A program made the translations under genes and the position numbers. The notes beneath the pieces were generated by a model. It saw only the letters and a program-made list of their open reading frames with translations, was not told where the DNA came from and did no database searches. From positions 218,879,498-218,943,497 of the forward strand of contig CM060978.1 of the NCBI GenBank assembly GCA_030765065.1: DNA of 64,000 nucleotides. The letters are read 5' to 3'. The stretch is from Deroplatys truncata. Its lineage: Eukaryota > Arthropoda > Insecta > Mantodea > Mantidae. This document shows positions 34,699 through 45,011 of the stretch, one piece after another (the stretch's first letter is position 1; each line of letters opens with the position of its first letter).

Positions 34699-35532
34699 TC
34701 TGATGTGTTACACTCACATGACTTTCTCTGCTCTTGTACAAACTATTTTTACAAACGTTTATTCTCCATATGCTTCAGTTAATCGAGATATCAAGATGTG
34801 AATCTTATTGCTAATTTTCTTGTAGATGCAAGGGGAATTGGTAGGCTTTAAGCTATAGTCAAATATTTTAAGAGCTGGTTGCTGTGTGGAGTATTCCATT
34901 TTCATTATCAGGACAAAAAAAATGAATAACGAATTCCCATTTGAGAAAAAGTATCAGTATTGGAAAGTTTAAGGGAATAACAAGCAATATCTTGAAATTG
35001 GTTCAATCAACAAAAAAGTGTATATGACATAAATTGTGTATTTTAACGCGATCTACAGTTTTTGTGTAGTAACTTTTTGTCTATCTCTCATGGTTTACCA
35101 GTTATGCAAATGTCGTTCAATATGAAGAACACTTTTGGAGACATTTCCAGAAAATTCAAGATATACATTCTATTTGTCATGAAAATATCTTAAACATATG
35201 ATATTTTAATCAAAATCGTTAGAGCCGTTTTTGAGAAAATTAAAATTTTGGAAAAATGTTCCATGTAATGGGTAATCTGGGGTGCGGAAATTTTCTTGAA
35301 AACCTTCGTGTCGCATCTCTGGAAGATACTGAACCTAAATAATAAGTTTGGTGTTTATCCGACATTTTGTTTCTGAGTTGTGCTGTTCACAGACAAACAC
35401 ACAGACACACACACACGAACATGTTTCCAAAAATACGTTTTTTTATTAAGGAGGCCTCAAAACATGTATTTCCTGTGAAATCTCGGTATCGAATTTTTGG
35501 GTGGGGACCTTACTGTACGTAGTAGAGAAAGT
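34699..35532 (-). repeat. T5 repeat, complete copy
   Basis: A5 on both sides (34694-34698 and 35533-35537). Length 834 bp, from TCTGATGTG to GTAGAGAAAGT. Confidence 0.9.
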
Positions 35533-35549
35533 AAAAAGAAATTATGGAT

Positions 35550-36063
35550 TGTAACGTAGCCATGGGGCTCGGTTATCGCGCAGAAGGCACAGACTGGTCG
35601 GCCGCTTGAAGTGATAAGGAGAGATGGGTAGACGGAGTAGGGCTCTAGACCAGCGTAAACACCTGCAGTGCTATCAAGGGTAAACAGATTTTTCTGGAAG
35701 AATGTTTCTGCCCGCCTCCCGCGAATATCGTGGAACTCTTTCGCAAATTCCAACGAGATCGCTCGCGAATGGGCAAGTTAGTCTGTTCTTGCGTTTTTGA
35801 TGCAACGTCAAGAGCTGTTGTGACGACAGTTTCGAGAACAGTGACTGCTACTGCAAGAGATTAGTAGAGTCTTATGTTCGACGCCGCACTGAGTGAAGTG
35901 GACGGAAGAAGATGCAATTTCGTGCGTGTTTCCTTGCCCCGATACGTTGCGAGGAAAAGCAAAGTAACCGTGACAACTGAATTAAATCAAATTAGTGAAA
36001 TGATAGCGAGAACTGAACTAAATCACATTAGCAAAGTGACAGCGAAAAGTGAACAAAGGTGCA
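35550..36063 (+). mobile_element. putative 5' LTR of a Gypsy-type retrotransposon
   Basis: The segment begins TGTAACGTAGCC, a common Gypsy LTR start, and lies directly upstream of a primer site and a gag fragment. No second LTR copy is present to confirm its limits. Confidence 0.5.
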
Positions 36064-36064
36064 C

Positions 36065-36082
36065 TGGTGCCAGAAGTGGGAT
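36065..36082 (+). other. primer binding site, tRNA-Leu type
   Basis: TGGTGCCAGAAGTGGGAT differs by one base from TGGTGTCAGAAGTGGGAT, the complement of an animal tRNA-Leu 3' end. Confidence 0.7.
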
Positions 36083-36094
36083 TTAAGCGCTACG

Positions 36095-36728
36095 ATGGAG
36101 GAAATGCTTAAAAAATTAGTAGTTTGAATAGAAAAGATGGTGGCGAAAATGGAGTCTGGAATGGAGAAGATGGAGACGGAAATAAAATCCAGAATAGAGA
36201 AAATGGTGGGTGATATGAAGAGCGAAAACTCCGTAATGTTGGAGAGGAGAACGAAAAAAGTGTTAAGGAAGAAATAAAAGGCGAAAATGGGGAGAATGAA
36301 ATCCGAACTCCGTTTTGACACCGACTCTGTAAAAACTCAGATAAATGTCATAGTGAAAGACTTGAAATTTGACATTGCAAAGGAAACGAAATTAAATCCC
36401 ATTATGGAAGAAAAAATGAATGCATAGAAGAGCGTCTACATCAGCAAGAAATACGACTAGAGTGACAAATAAAATAAAACAAAGTGATAGAGGCCGCAAT
36501 GGAAAAGCGCTTGGAGCAGTAGGCGAAGGAAAGCAAGAAAATGATGGCCTCTACAGTGGAGGAGATGCACTGCATCCTAGAAACCAAGATCTTTACAGAA
36601 ATTGCAGAAGGTCCCGCCATTTCGAGACCGAATAGCGCAAAAGTAGTCAAGCTTCCGAAATTCGACGGCACTTCATGGGCGGTGTTAAAGCGACAGCCTG
36701 AGGCTATTCCAACCCGATATGAATCTTA
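36095..36728 (+). pseudogene. Gypsy-type gag fragment with coiled coil
   Basis: From the ATG at 36095 the product is a Lys/Glu/Met-rich heptad stretch (EKMVAKMESGMEKMETEIKS and similar), typical of the N-terminal coiled coil of insect Gypsy gag proteins. In-frame stops and frame shifts follow. The start of the capsid domain, VVKLPKFDGTSWAVLKRQPE, is readable at about 36645-36700, and the element breaks off at about 36728. Gag would form the particle that packages the element RNA. No protease or RT remains. Confidence 0.7.
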
Positions 36729-37459
36729 GGATTTATTCTCCTGATGACGTGATGATACACATTCCCTGCAACGATAAAATAAGAAGACAGTCGGAGTGCT
36801 TTAAACAGTATTTATATGTTTACTCAAATTTTAGAATTTCCCCGGCGTAATTTTGAACTCCGGTGTAGCATAATCACTTATTATACGATGAATATTCGAA
36901 AAGGCCCCGCATTCTCCGTTCAGCTCGTTATTTACAGAAATTGTCTCCGAAGACGGTCTGCTTGGTTATTTGTTCAAATTTCAAGCTCCTGAACGCGGCC
37001 TTATCTTACGTAGTCCTATCTTATACATGCATTGACTTACGTTTATCGCACATGACAGTATTCAAACGTGACTTCGGTATTTCCCCGAAATATATGCTGT
37101 AGATGGTCTATCCTCTTGGATTCAGTAAAACTAGTTGATAAATGAAGGAACAAAATACTTTTACCCTAGGCGTTTTAACAAAGGCTCTTCAGCTCGCAAG
37201 TATCATAAAACAAAAAGGTTTTCCCGCAGGGTGTAGTTTTCCGGACACGAAACTTGGCTTCTATTGATAAATTTCTTGCAGTAAGTTATAAATATTTACA
37301 CTTATTAATTTTTATCTCCTTAATTACACACTTGCTCTAACAAAATTATAATAAAACGCTCCCACTTATCAACATTAATAATCTGATGACATTATTTGCA
37401 AATACTTATCACATGTCAAGTATTTATGAATAAATATATGTATCTTTTATGGGGCGACA
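36729..37459. other. non-coding, AT-rich
   Basis: Nothing recognised after the gag break. Confidence 0.35.
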
Positions 37460-37617
37460 TTACAGTATCAAACAGAATTAAACGTTATATACGGAGTATC
37501 ATGGGACAAAGCAGACTAACAGCTTTAGCAGCGGCATCTATTGAACACCATCATCTGGAGCAACTGGAGAAGCAGGAGCCCTGGTATGATGACATGATTA
37601 AGCGCTATGCCTACTGA
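37460..37617 (+). pseudogene. possible hAT-type C-terminal fragment
   Basis: The last part of a 73-residue frame reads RIKRYIRSIMGQSRLTALAA and SIEHHHLEQLE. It resembles the R-K-YLRS-MG--RL--LA--SIE block near the C-terminus of hAT-type transposases. It is short and alone, and could be chance or another gene's exon. Confidence 0.3.
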
Positions 37618-37619
37618 AA

Positions 37620-39470
37620 GGATCGACGATCGATTTACTTTTTAAATAATGTAAGACTAACTGTAAATATATCATAATTCCCTGATTTGTAATTGCCTAT
37701 TCAAGAGCATCCACTGCTTGTACATCAAAGCATATTTATCAGAGGAAAGTACTCTATTTCTATTTTTGCGTTACTTAGTCTCCAAATATTTCAATGAAAT
37801 AAAAATACAAAGGTTTGGTAGTGGAATACTATATAGCTTATTTGGGTCACAAATATTCCATTTTGTGTTCTAAAATAGTGAGATAAGTCAGAGTTTTTAA
37901 AGCATTGTTCCTTATTTCTGTTTTAACCTTTTTGGAGAAAATTTGATGTTTTAATTTCAACACTTTATAAATAGCAAATGTTTAATGTTAGTCCGGGATC
38001 ATCTCAGATTATAGATTTCCCATTTTCCAGGGACACACTCTCAGTTTATAGAAACACAGTTCGGTTTGATATGGGTCACATCATAGTAAGCAAGATAAGT
38101 AGAGTAGGGTATTGAGCCTACTAAACCCAGGTTCGCCAGCCAAGTAGTACACCTACCTGGAAGACAAAGCCAGACCTCGGACTTTAATGGCTTTAAAAGA
38201 ATGTTCTCTTTCTCTTTGACGATCTCTAGAGTCTACTAAAAGAAGATGTGGGCTGTGGGTTGGCAGTCTATTGTATGCACTGAAGGCCTCTATACACAAT
38301 TTAAACTGCACTAAATGATTAAAGGTACTGCATGTAAATGACACTTTTTATAGTGTAGGCTGCAATGCAACACTAGGAGTCAGGGATATGGAAATATTGT
38401 AGAGATAATTTAAATCGTATATACTTTTCTCGAGTTTATTCTTTTACTTCACTTTAGAAGTAATAGCCAGCACTTGTGACGAATGGGATGAGATGAGTTG
38501 TTTGAGTCGGTTCATAATTAATGATTTGCTTCTGAATGTATTCTTGTTTATTTATCCTGAAATAATTTTCCCCTCGTCTGCATTTTCAGTGCTGTTTAAG
38601 TTTGACACAGGCATTAATCTGTTAAGCCAAGCCAAGAAAACATATGCAGATGGATGACAAGAATTAAATCTTGCATTTAAATGCGAATGAATATAATATT
38701 CAGACGCATTCAACCAAGTATGAGAAACATTGAGGAGCAATGTAACTTGTTACTGAGCTGTGGCAACATACATTGTTCAATGGGGCAGTTAAGTCATTGT
38801 GAAGGCAACTTTTTATTTGTTATATGCGGTACTAATTACCTCAAATTCCGCTTTTAATTGGTTTAATACTTGAGTTGTAATTGAGGGTGAAATATTCTAC
38901 TCGCTTTGTACTTAAATGCGAATCACTTGGTATTGAATGCTCCCATCCTTTAAAATCTGTGTTTTATGTTTCATTGAAGGGTAATTTATACATTTATATG
39001 ACTATCTTAAATTTACGATGAAATGCAAAGGAATAGTAACACGAATAATGAACAACTAAATTCATGTCACGGCATTTTCATTTGTGCATAGCTTACAGCT
39101 CATTTTAGCATTTTATTTTCTAGTTGTTGACTTCGCATATCACAGACAGACAAGATATATTATGCTACACACATTGCATTGTATTCTATATGTGTTATGC
39201 TGTTACGAACTTGTAACTAAAGGGTTGCTGAATAGTTAATACTCATACCAATTTAACCTTTCAGTTATTTATGTTCCCCTATTGATCCCGGAGTATCCCT
39301 AGCCTTTTAGACACAGTACGATCCCAAGTTAGACTCAACCGCCTAGGAAGTAGGGGATTCCAAACACACCCTCGGCAAGCGATTTACTTAACTTGCCGAG
39401 GCGGTGTTAGCAAGGCCTTCGGTGCAATTTAAAGCGTACCTGGTTTCCAGTGCAATTTTGTTTGGTGCAA
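37620..39470. other. non-coding, includes one hairpin
   Basis: No gene or shared repeat recognised apart from the hairpin at 39363-39408. Confidence 0.4.
39363..39408. repeat. GC-rich hairpin
   Basis: AACACACCCTCGGCAAG (39363-39379) pairs with its inverted partner at 39392-39408. The arms are 17 bp with two mismatches and the loop is 12 nt. It stands in otherwise AT-rich DNA, about 70 bp left of a T5 repeat. Confidence 0.8.
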
Positions 39471-39475
39471 TTTTT

Positions 39476-40303
39476 ACTTTCTCTACTACGTATAATAAGT
39501 ACGGGAAGTATTGCATTTCACCCAAAAATTTGATACCGAGATTTCACTGGAAATACATGCTTTGAAGCCTCCTGAATCCAAAAAAAGTATTTTTGGAAAC
39601 ATGTCCGTGTGTGTGTCTGTGTGTCTCTCTATGAACAGCATAACTCAGAAACGAGCAGTCCGATAAACACGAAACTTGGTATTTAGGTTCAGTATCTTCC
39701 AGAAATGCGACACGAAGGTTTTCAAGAAAATCCCCCACCCCAGATTACCCTTTACAAAAATGGCTCTAACGATTTTGATTAAAATATATATTTAAGATAC
39801 TTTCATGACAAATAAAATGTATGTCCTGAATTTTCTGGGAATGTCTCCAAAAGTATTCTTCATTGTGAACGACTTTTGCGTAACTGGTAAACCATAAGTG
39901 ATAGACAAAATTTTACTACACAAAAAGTGTAGATCTCGTTGAAATACACAATTTATGTCATATACATTTATTTATTTATTTATTTATTTTTGTTGAGTGA
40001 ACCATTTTCGGATATTGCTTGTTATTCCCTTAAATTTTCCAATATTTATACTTTTTCTCAAATGGGAATTCGTTATTCACTTATTTTTGCCCTGGTAATG
40101 CAAAGAGAATGGAATACTCCACATAGCAACCAGCTCTTAAAAATATTTGACTATCGCTTAAAGCCTAGCAATTCCCCCTGCATCTACAAGAAAATTAGCA
40201 ATAAGATTAACATCTCGATTAACATGAAGCATATGGAGAATAAGCGTTTGTAAAAATAGCTTGTACAAGAGTAGAGAAAGTCATGTGAGTGTAACACATC
40301 AGA
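39476..40303 (+). repeat. T5 repeat, complete copy
   Basis: T5 on both sides (39471-39475 and 40304-40308). Length 828 bp, from ACTTTCTCTACTACG to ACACATCAGA. Confidence 0.92.
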
Positions 40304-40530
40304 TTTTTTTTATTTTTCAGTGCTATTTACTACCGCCCCAGTCTATCGGATACTGCAAATTATTTAGGAAGCACCCAACTGCGCAGCTAAAGCAAATTGC
40401 TAGAAGTAATACATCTGCGTAGTATACGTGCACAATATGCTACATGCATCTCAACAGGTTTGCCATATTTAAGATCTTAGTAATTACCATTTAATTAAAT
40501 GTTATGCTTCTGTTGATTAGAATATAATCT
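40304..40530. other. non-coding spacer
   Basis: Nothing recognised. Confidence 0.35.
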
Positions 40531-40532
40531 TA

Positions 40533-43021
40533 CACCAAGTGGCCCGTTTTTCTCGTGTGCAGAAGTCCCTTTGTAGGTTAAAAGAGTTACAGAACTCAAT
40601 GGAGCAATTTCAAGTAACACAAGTCAGTGGGGAACTGGCGCATTAGTGAACGACCTTCATTCCACTCCTCTTACTTAACAGAGAAGACGGTGAGAGGATC
40701 CCACTTGTTGAGAGGCAGTTTTCAGGCTTACAGTACAGTCCGTGATGATTGACAAGAACATCGTAATTCTTGGAATGTTTTCCAATTCATGTACAGAGAC
40801 GTTATTTTCGAGGGAATGAACTCATTTTTCAGATTGATAAATAATTAAAAGGTCATTCTGGTTATCCGTCCATAGCTATTGTTTAATAGTGTTTACGCCG
40901 TTCTTGTTTAATATTACGGACTACACGCATTTTAAAGTTAAATCAAAACATTAAGGTGCCATAACGAATGCAAACATGAGAGTGCGTAGTGTATCATTGA
41001 CATTTATTCACTTGATTTATTATTATTATTATTGCTATTTCTACTATTATAATGATTATTATTATCATAAATTAAGATCAAAATCGATTATTAAAACACC
41101 AGATCAGCGCCGTAAGCTGAGGATAAGCAGAATGGAAGCAAGCTAGTGCGTACGCAGTTCATGGTTTTAGTAACGCAAAGAACGTTATCAATGCTTTGCT
41201 TAACACTACCTTTTTGTTTTACTCAATCCCATTTCAAGGTCCTTATTAGAGCTACGGACCTACTGTTTATTTCATGACTGATGAACTTTGATTTTGCAGA
41301 CATGTCGCTTACGTCTCATAAAGAGGCATTTGCTATTTTGACAGAGTAGCGTGCAGAGAGGATTATTACCGTGGCACGCTTATGTAGCACTGCCTGAACA
41401 GCATACTGTTCTCTTCTACTGTGAGACGCGATGCAATGCTGTCTTAGCTCAAAGACTTCCCCAAGGTAGCTTTTCCAAGCGTCGCTTAATCGAATGCGAC
41501 TACAAGGAACGTTCACTACGCAAGCAACAATAGTTACCAGAAACCGAAAAAGAAAAAGTCGTACAGAATGTAATCCATTACTTTGAGGAGCTTCCTACAG
41601 TGGTAAGAATAGTAAACTAGGGTATTATTATTATTATTTTAAAGATGAGCTCGATATTTAATTTTATGCTTTGCAGGTCAAAGAAGAGCATCTCATGATT
41701 TAAGATGTCATATTTAAAGTTCATATTCACAATGTATTTTGAAAGAAATGACGTGACATTTATATAAAATTCAACTCAACCGACAATTATTTTGCCGTAG
41801 GGCTGATTATTCTACGAGGGTTAACAAATACTTGTCCACACCCCTGATTTTCATTAAAATATTAGCAATAAGTGCTATTTCAGTAACGCGTGCACAGCGT
41901 GTACTATTGGCCCCTCAAAATTCTCACCGGTTTCGAGGTGCTCACATACAAAGCCGTTGCGGCTTAAACATCGTGTGGTGTCTTTGGGGACATTATTGGT
42001 CCTGTCTTTTTCCCACTCAGACTTAGAGTACCACGGTATTTAGAATTCCTGCCAACTGAAATGCGAGATATTCTTGATGAGGTTCCAGTACCACTGGCGT
42101 TACAACACTGGTTCCAATACCATGGTACATCACCTCACTATTACGAATATGCCATGGGCCATTTGAACCAAGAGTACCCTGGGCGCTGAATTGGCTCATG
42201 TGGCCTCTTGTCTTCGACACATTGGATTTTTTCTCTCAGGGCCACATCAAGAATAAATTGTTTCACACTGATCCTCTCAGTGTAGATGTTTCACGTGAAG
42301 ATCTTTGCAGTTTGTGGATCTATCATACCAGCGGTTTACGGAAAGGCCCATGTTCATACACGAGACGGTTGGAACATTGTAGCAATCATCAGTAGCAAAA
42401 TTTCAAACATCTATTTATGAGAGAAGTCAGCATAACAGTACCCTTAGATGATGGTGATAACAAATAATAATAGTAATAACAATGTAATTAATAATGATTA
42501 TAACAATAAATGAATAATCATCATAATAATAGCACACGAACAAATGCCACTTAACACTGCGTGCTCTCATGTTTGCATGGTTTTGGTTACCGCGTTTTAA
42601 TGTTATGATTTAACTGTACAATGCGTAAAATCCTTAGTATCAGACAAGAACACATATACACAATTAAAACAATAATTGTAGAAGGGTACTCATAAAGACA
42701 TTTTAATTATTTGTCAATCTCGAAAAAAAATCCATGTAAATGAAGTGGAAAATATTCCAAGATCTTTTCGATGTCTTTATGTGTTCTTGTCTATCATTAT
42801 AGAATGTACACTCTAGTACAAACCTGGAAACTGCCTCTCAATGAGCGGGATCCTCTCAGCGTCTTCTGTAATAAGCAAGTGGAACGAAGGTCACTCATGC
42901 TAATACGCCAATACCAATTGATCTGTGTTGCTCGGAATTGCCCCATTGAGTTCTGCAACTCTTTTAACGCACAAAGAGATAACTGCGCACATGAAATAGG
43001 GCGCTGTTGGACCACCTGATA
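40533..43021 (+). mobile_element. 2.5-kb mariner-type transposon with ~490-bp terminal inverted repeats
   Basis: TA flanks the element (40531-40532 and 43022-43023). Ends read CACCAAGTGGCCC and, inverted, TATCAGGTGGTCC. The similarity then continues inward for about 490-550 bp on each side, including shared blocks such as GTTAAAAGAGTT(A/G)CAGAACTC and GCAAACATGAGAG, and stops near 41090 and 42440. A transposase relic lies between. Long inverted repeats of this size are unusual for mariner elements. Confidence 0.85.
41303..42415 (+). pseudogene. mariner-like (DD-D/E) transposase relic
   Basis: The start MSLTSHKEAFAILTE is followed by a stop and a diverged N-terminal half. From about 41900 the catalytic half is readable across frames: NSHRFRGAHIQSRCGLNIVW, LPAEMRDILDEVPVPLALQH, then QYHGTSPHYYEYA, YPGR-IG, LDFFSQGHIKNKLFHTDPL and a terminal RRLEHCSNHQ. 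The block QHDGAPPHY of the family reads QYHGTSPHY, so a catalytic Asp is lost, and several frameshifts occur. It cannot be active. Confidence 0.85.
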
Positions 43022-43245
43022 TAACCTGTCAATGTTGGTTCTGTTGCTGAAAGGTTTCTGAATTAATACCGATAAGCCTATCTTAAGGACACTAGGTTGT
43101 CAAAAATGAAACCCCCTCGTTATTTATCAGTTATGCAAATATTAGCATGTAAAGATGCCATAAGTAGTTCAGACATATACGCCCAGAAATAGCTATATTA
43201 CAAAGAATTTTTACAGTGAGTACCTAGAGCAGTTTTTGAGTCCAC

Positions 43246-43400
43246 ATCCGTGGTGTGGGGTTAGGTTTCTATCTCACATTCAAGTGATCCCGAGTTCGGA
43301 TTTCGGTTGGACTGAGTTTTTATCGGGGTTTTTCCTTCGTCTGAGAAGACGAATGCCAGATATCTCTAAGCTCTAGGATTCCGGATTGATTTGAGTATAA
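43246..43400 (+). repeat. tRNA-derived SINE (third type)
   Basis: A tRNA-like head (GTGGTGTGGGGTTAGG, then TCTCACATTCAAGTGATCCC and a B-box-like GAGTTCGGATTTC) is followed by GAGAAGACGAATGCC, a body motif seen in insect SINEs. The A and B boxes are slightly degraded. Confidence 0.6.
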
Positions 43401-44671
43401 TTTTAACCATTTTCTTCATTCGCCGTTCCATATGACCTACCCAGTTAAAGGGCATGAAACTTTAAGCGGGGAAAAGCGAGCATAGTTTCAGCGATTTTCA
43501 TTTCTCCTCTTCAGATACGCTGATCTTATTCACCATGAAACATATTTCCTTTAGATTTCTTTGCCTACTCAAATATGTTTAAAATGAACAAAAAAGGTTT
43601 CAGTTTAGAGTTCGTTAAAAGTTTGAGAGTCCCTTTCTCTTCACAGCAGATGTCAGGCCTCAAAATATTAATATGTACATTATTATACATTTATTTTGCC
43701 AAGTACTGTGTTTTCAGTACATTACGCGCAAATAGAGAACCTGGTAAAATTATGGAGCAAAATGTGTTTCATTTTATCGGAGTAAACAAAATAAATTCTG
43801 TAACATATCCCCCAAGTAACGACAGATTCTTCAGTGAAAACTGGATTAACTCGCGTCCTTAAAACAGAAGCAAATAAACAGCAGGACTTATAGGATTTGA
43901 ACTGCTGTTATGTCTTGCCAGTGTCGTCGTTACTTCTCACTGTGCTTAATGCCCGAGCTGATGGAAAGAGGGAAAGTGTAACATACACAAACAGAAAGAA
44001 AGGCAAAACCCTTTTGGGTAATGTAAGCAGGAGGAAGTAGAGGTACCAAACATAAATTAAGAAACGAGGACGGACGAGGAAGGGAAGTAAAGGAAATAAG
44101 AATCTAGAGGCAGGAGGAAATGAATGAGAAAGGGCCTCGCTGAAGAACTGTTATAAATGAAACTCCTGCCTGACGTGGAGAGTATTCCCTAGGTTAACGA
44201 TAAAAGGCAGGGCGAAAACAGAAAAGGCAGGATATTTAAAAACTTGAGGGCAGCTGCTAGGTAGAGGAAGCCGTGATTAAAATCCGCGGCAGGTGTTAAG
44301 TGCAACGAACTGTGAAATTTAATACCTAACCGTAAAATGTATTACTACCGCTAGCACATCCAGCTGTAGACGCTTTCAACTCGTGAGGAATAGACGCTAA
44401 AGATATTTCCTGCACATAATCCGAGGATGTTTAAATAACTGGTGAAAAGAGCGGATCTCCTGGGAAAGTAAACAATAAGAATAATAAGGAAAAACAAAAC
44501 TTAAAAAAATAGTTTTAATCCTTTGTGCTTATCTAATTAAACAATTACATTAACTGGAATCGCATCGAGCGTTTTAATTACTTTATACATGAACACTTGG
44601 AACAATAGCAAAAACAGAGCTTAAACACAGTATTTCTGTAGGCAACATACAAATCACTTTTTACTGAGACG
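43401..44671. other. non-coding, no recognised gene
   Basis: The frame at 43575-43862 (plus, 95 residues) has a hydrophobic middle but matches nothing I know. The 43.95-44.5 kb stretch is purine-rich without a clear repeat. Confidence 0.35.
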
Positions 44672-44676
44672 TTTTT

Positions 44677-45008
44677 ACTTTCTCTTTCATGTACATAGCA
44701 GGTAGAGAAGGATTGCCCTAGACCCAAAAAGTGGATTAAGAAATTTCACTGGAAATGGATTTTTTCGAGCGTAAAAATCCTTAGCACGGTTTCCTTCGGA
44801 AGGGAAGTAAAGCCGGTAGTCCCGTGTCGTAGATTTACGGCACGTGAAAGAACCTCAAGCCTAATAAAGAGGCCTCTGAGCAAAATTACCGCTCTTTCAC
44901 GCCCAATATAGAATGGGACGCTAAGAACCATAGTAGTTAAAGAGCGTCCATAAATAAAACTCAATTTAAATTTGCTGGAAATATATTTTGAGGCTCCACA
45001 ATAAAAGA
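44677..45008 (+). repeat. T5 repeat, partial, split by a SINE
   Basis: It begins ACTTTCTCTTTCATG after T5 (44672-44676). The family text stops at CTGGAAATGGATTTTT, gives way to a SINE body, and resumes at GCTGGAAATATATTTTGAGG. Confidence 0.7.
44767..44970 (+). repeat. SINE copy lacking its tRNA head
   Basis: This is the same body as 32030-32286, in plus orientation (GGTTTCCTTCGGAAGGGAAG, then TTACGGCACGTGAAAGAACC, ending GTCCATAAATAAAACTC). Flanking CTGGAAATxxATTTT on both sides is a target duplication of ~15 bp, as expected for LINE-driven SINE insertion. Confidence 0.75.
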
Positions 45009-45011
45009 AAT

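Noticed and set aside
43575..43862. A 95-codon frame with a hydrophobic segment as a membrane protein
   Set aside because: No homology, no start context and no neighbours; frames of this length are expected by chance in 64 kb.
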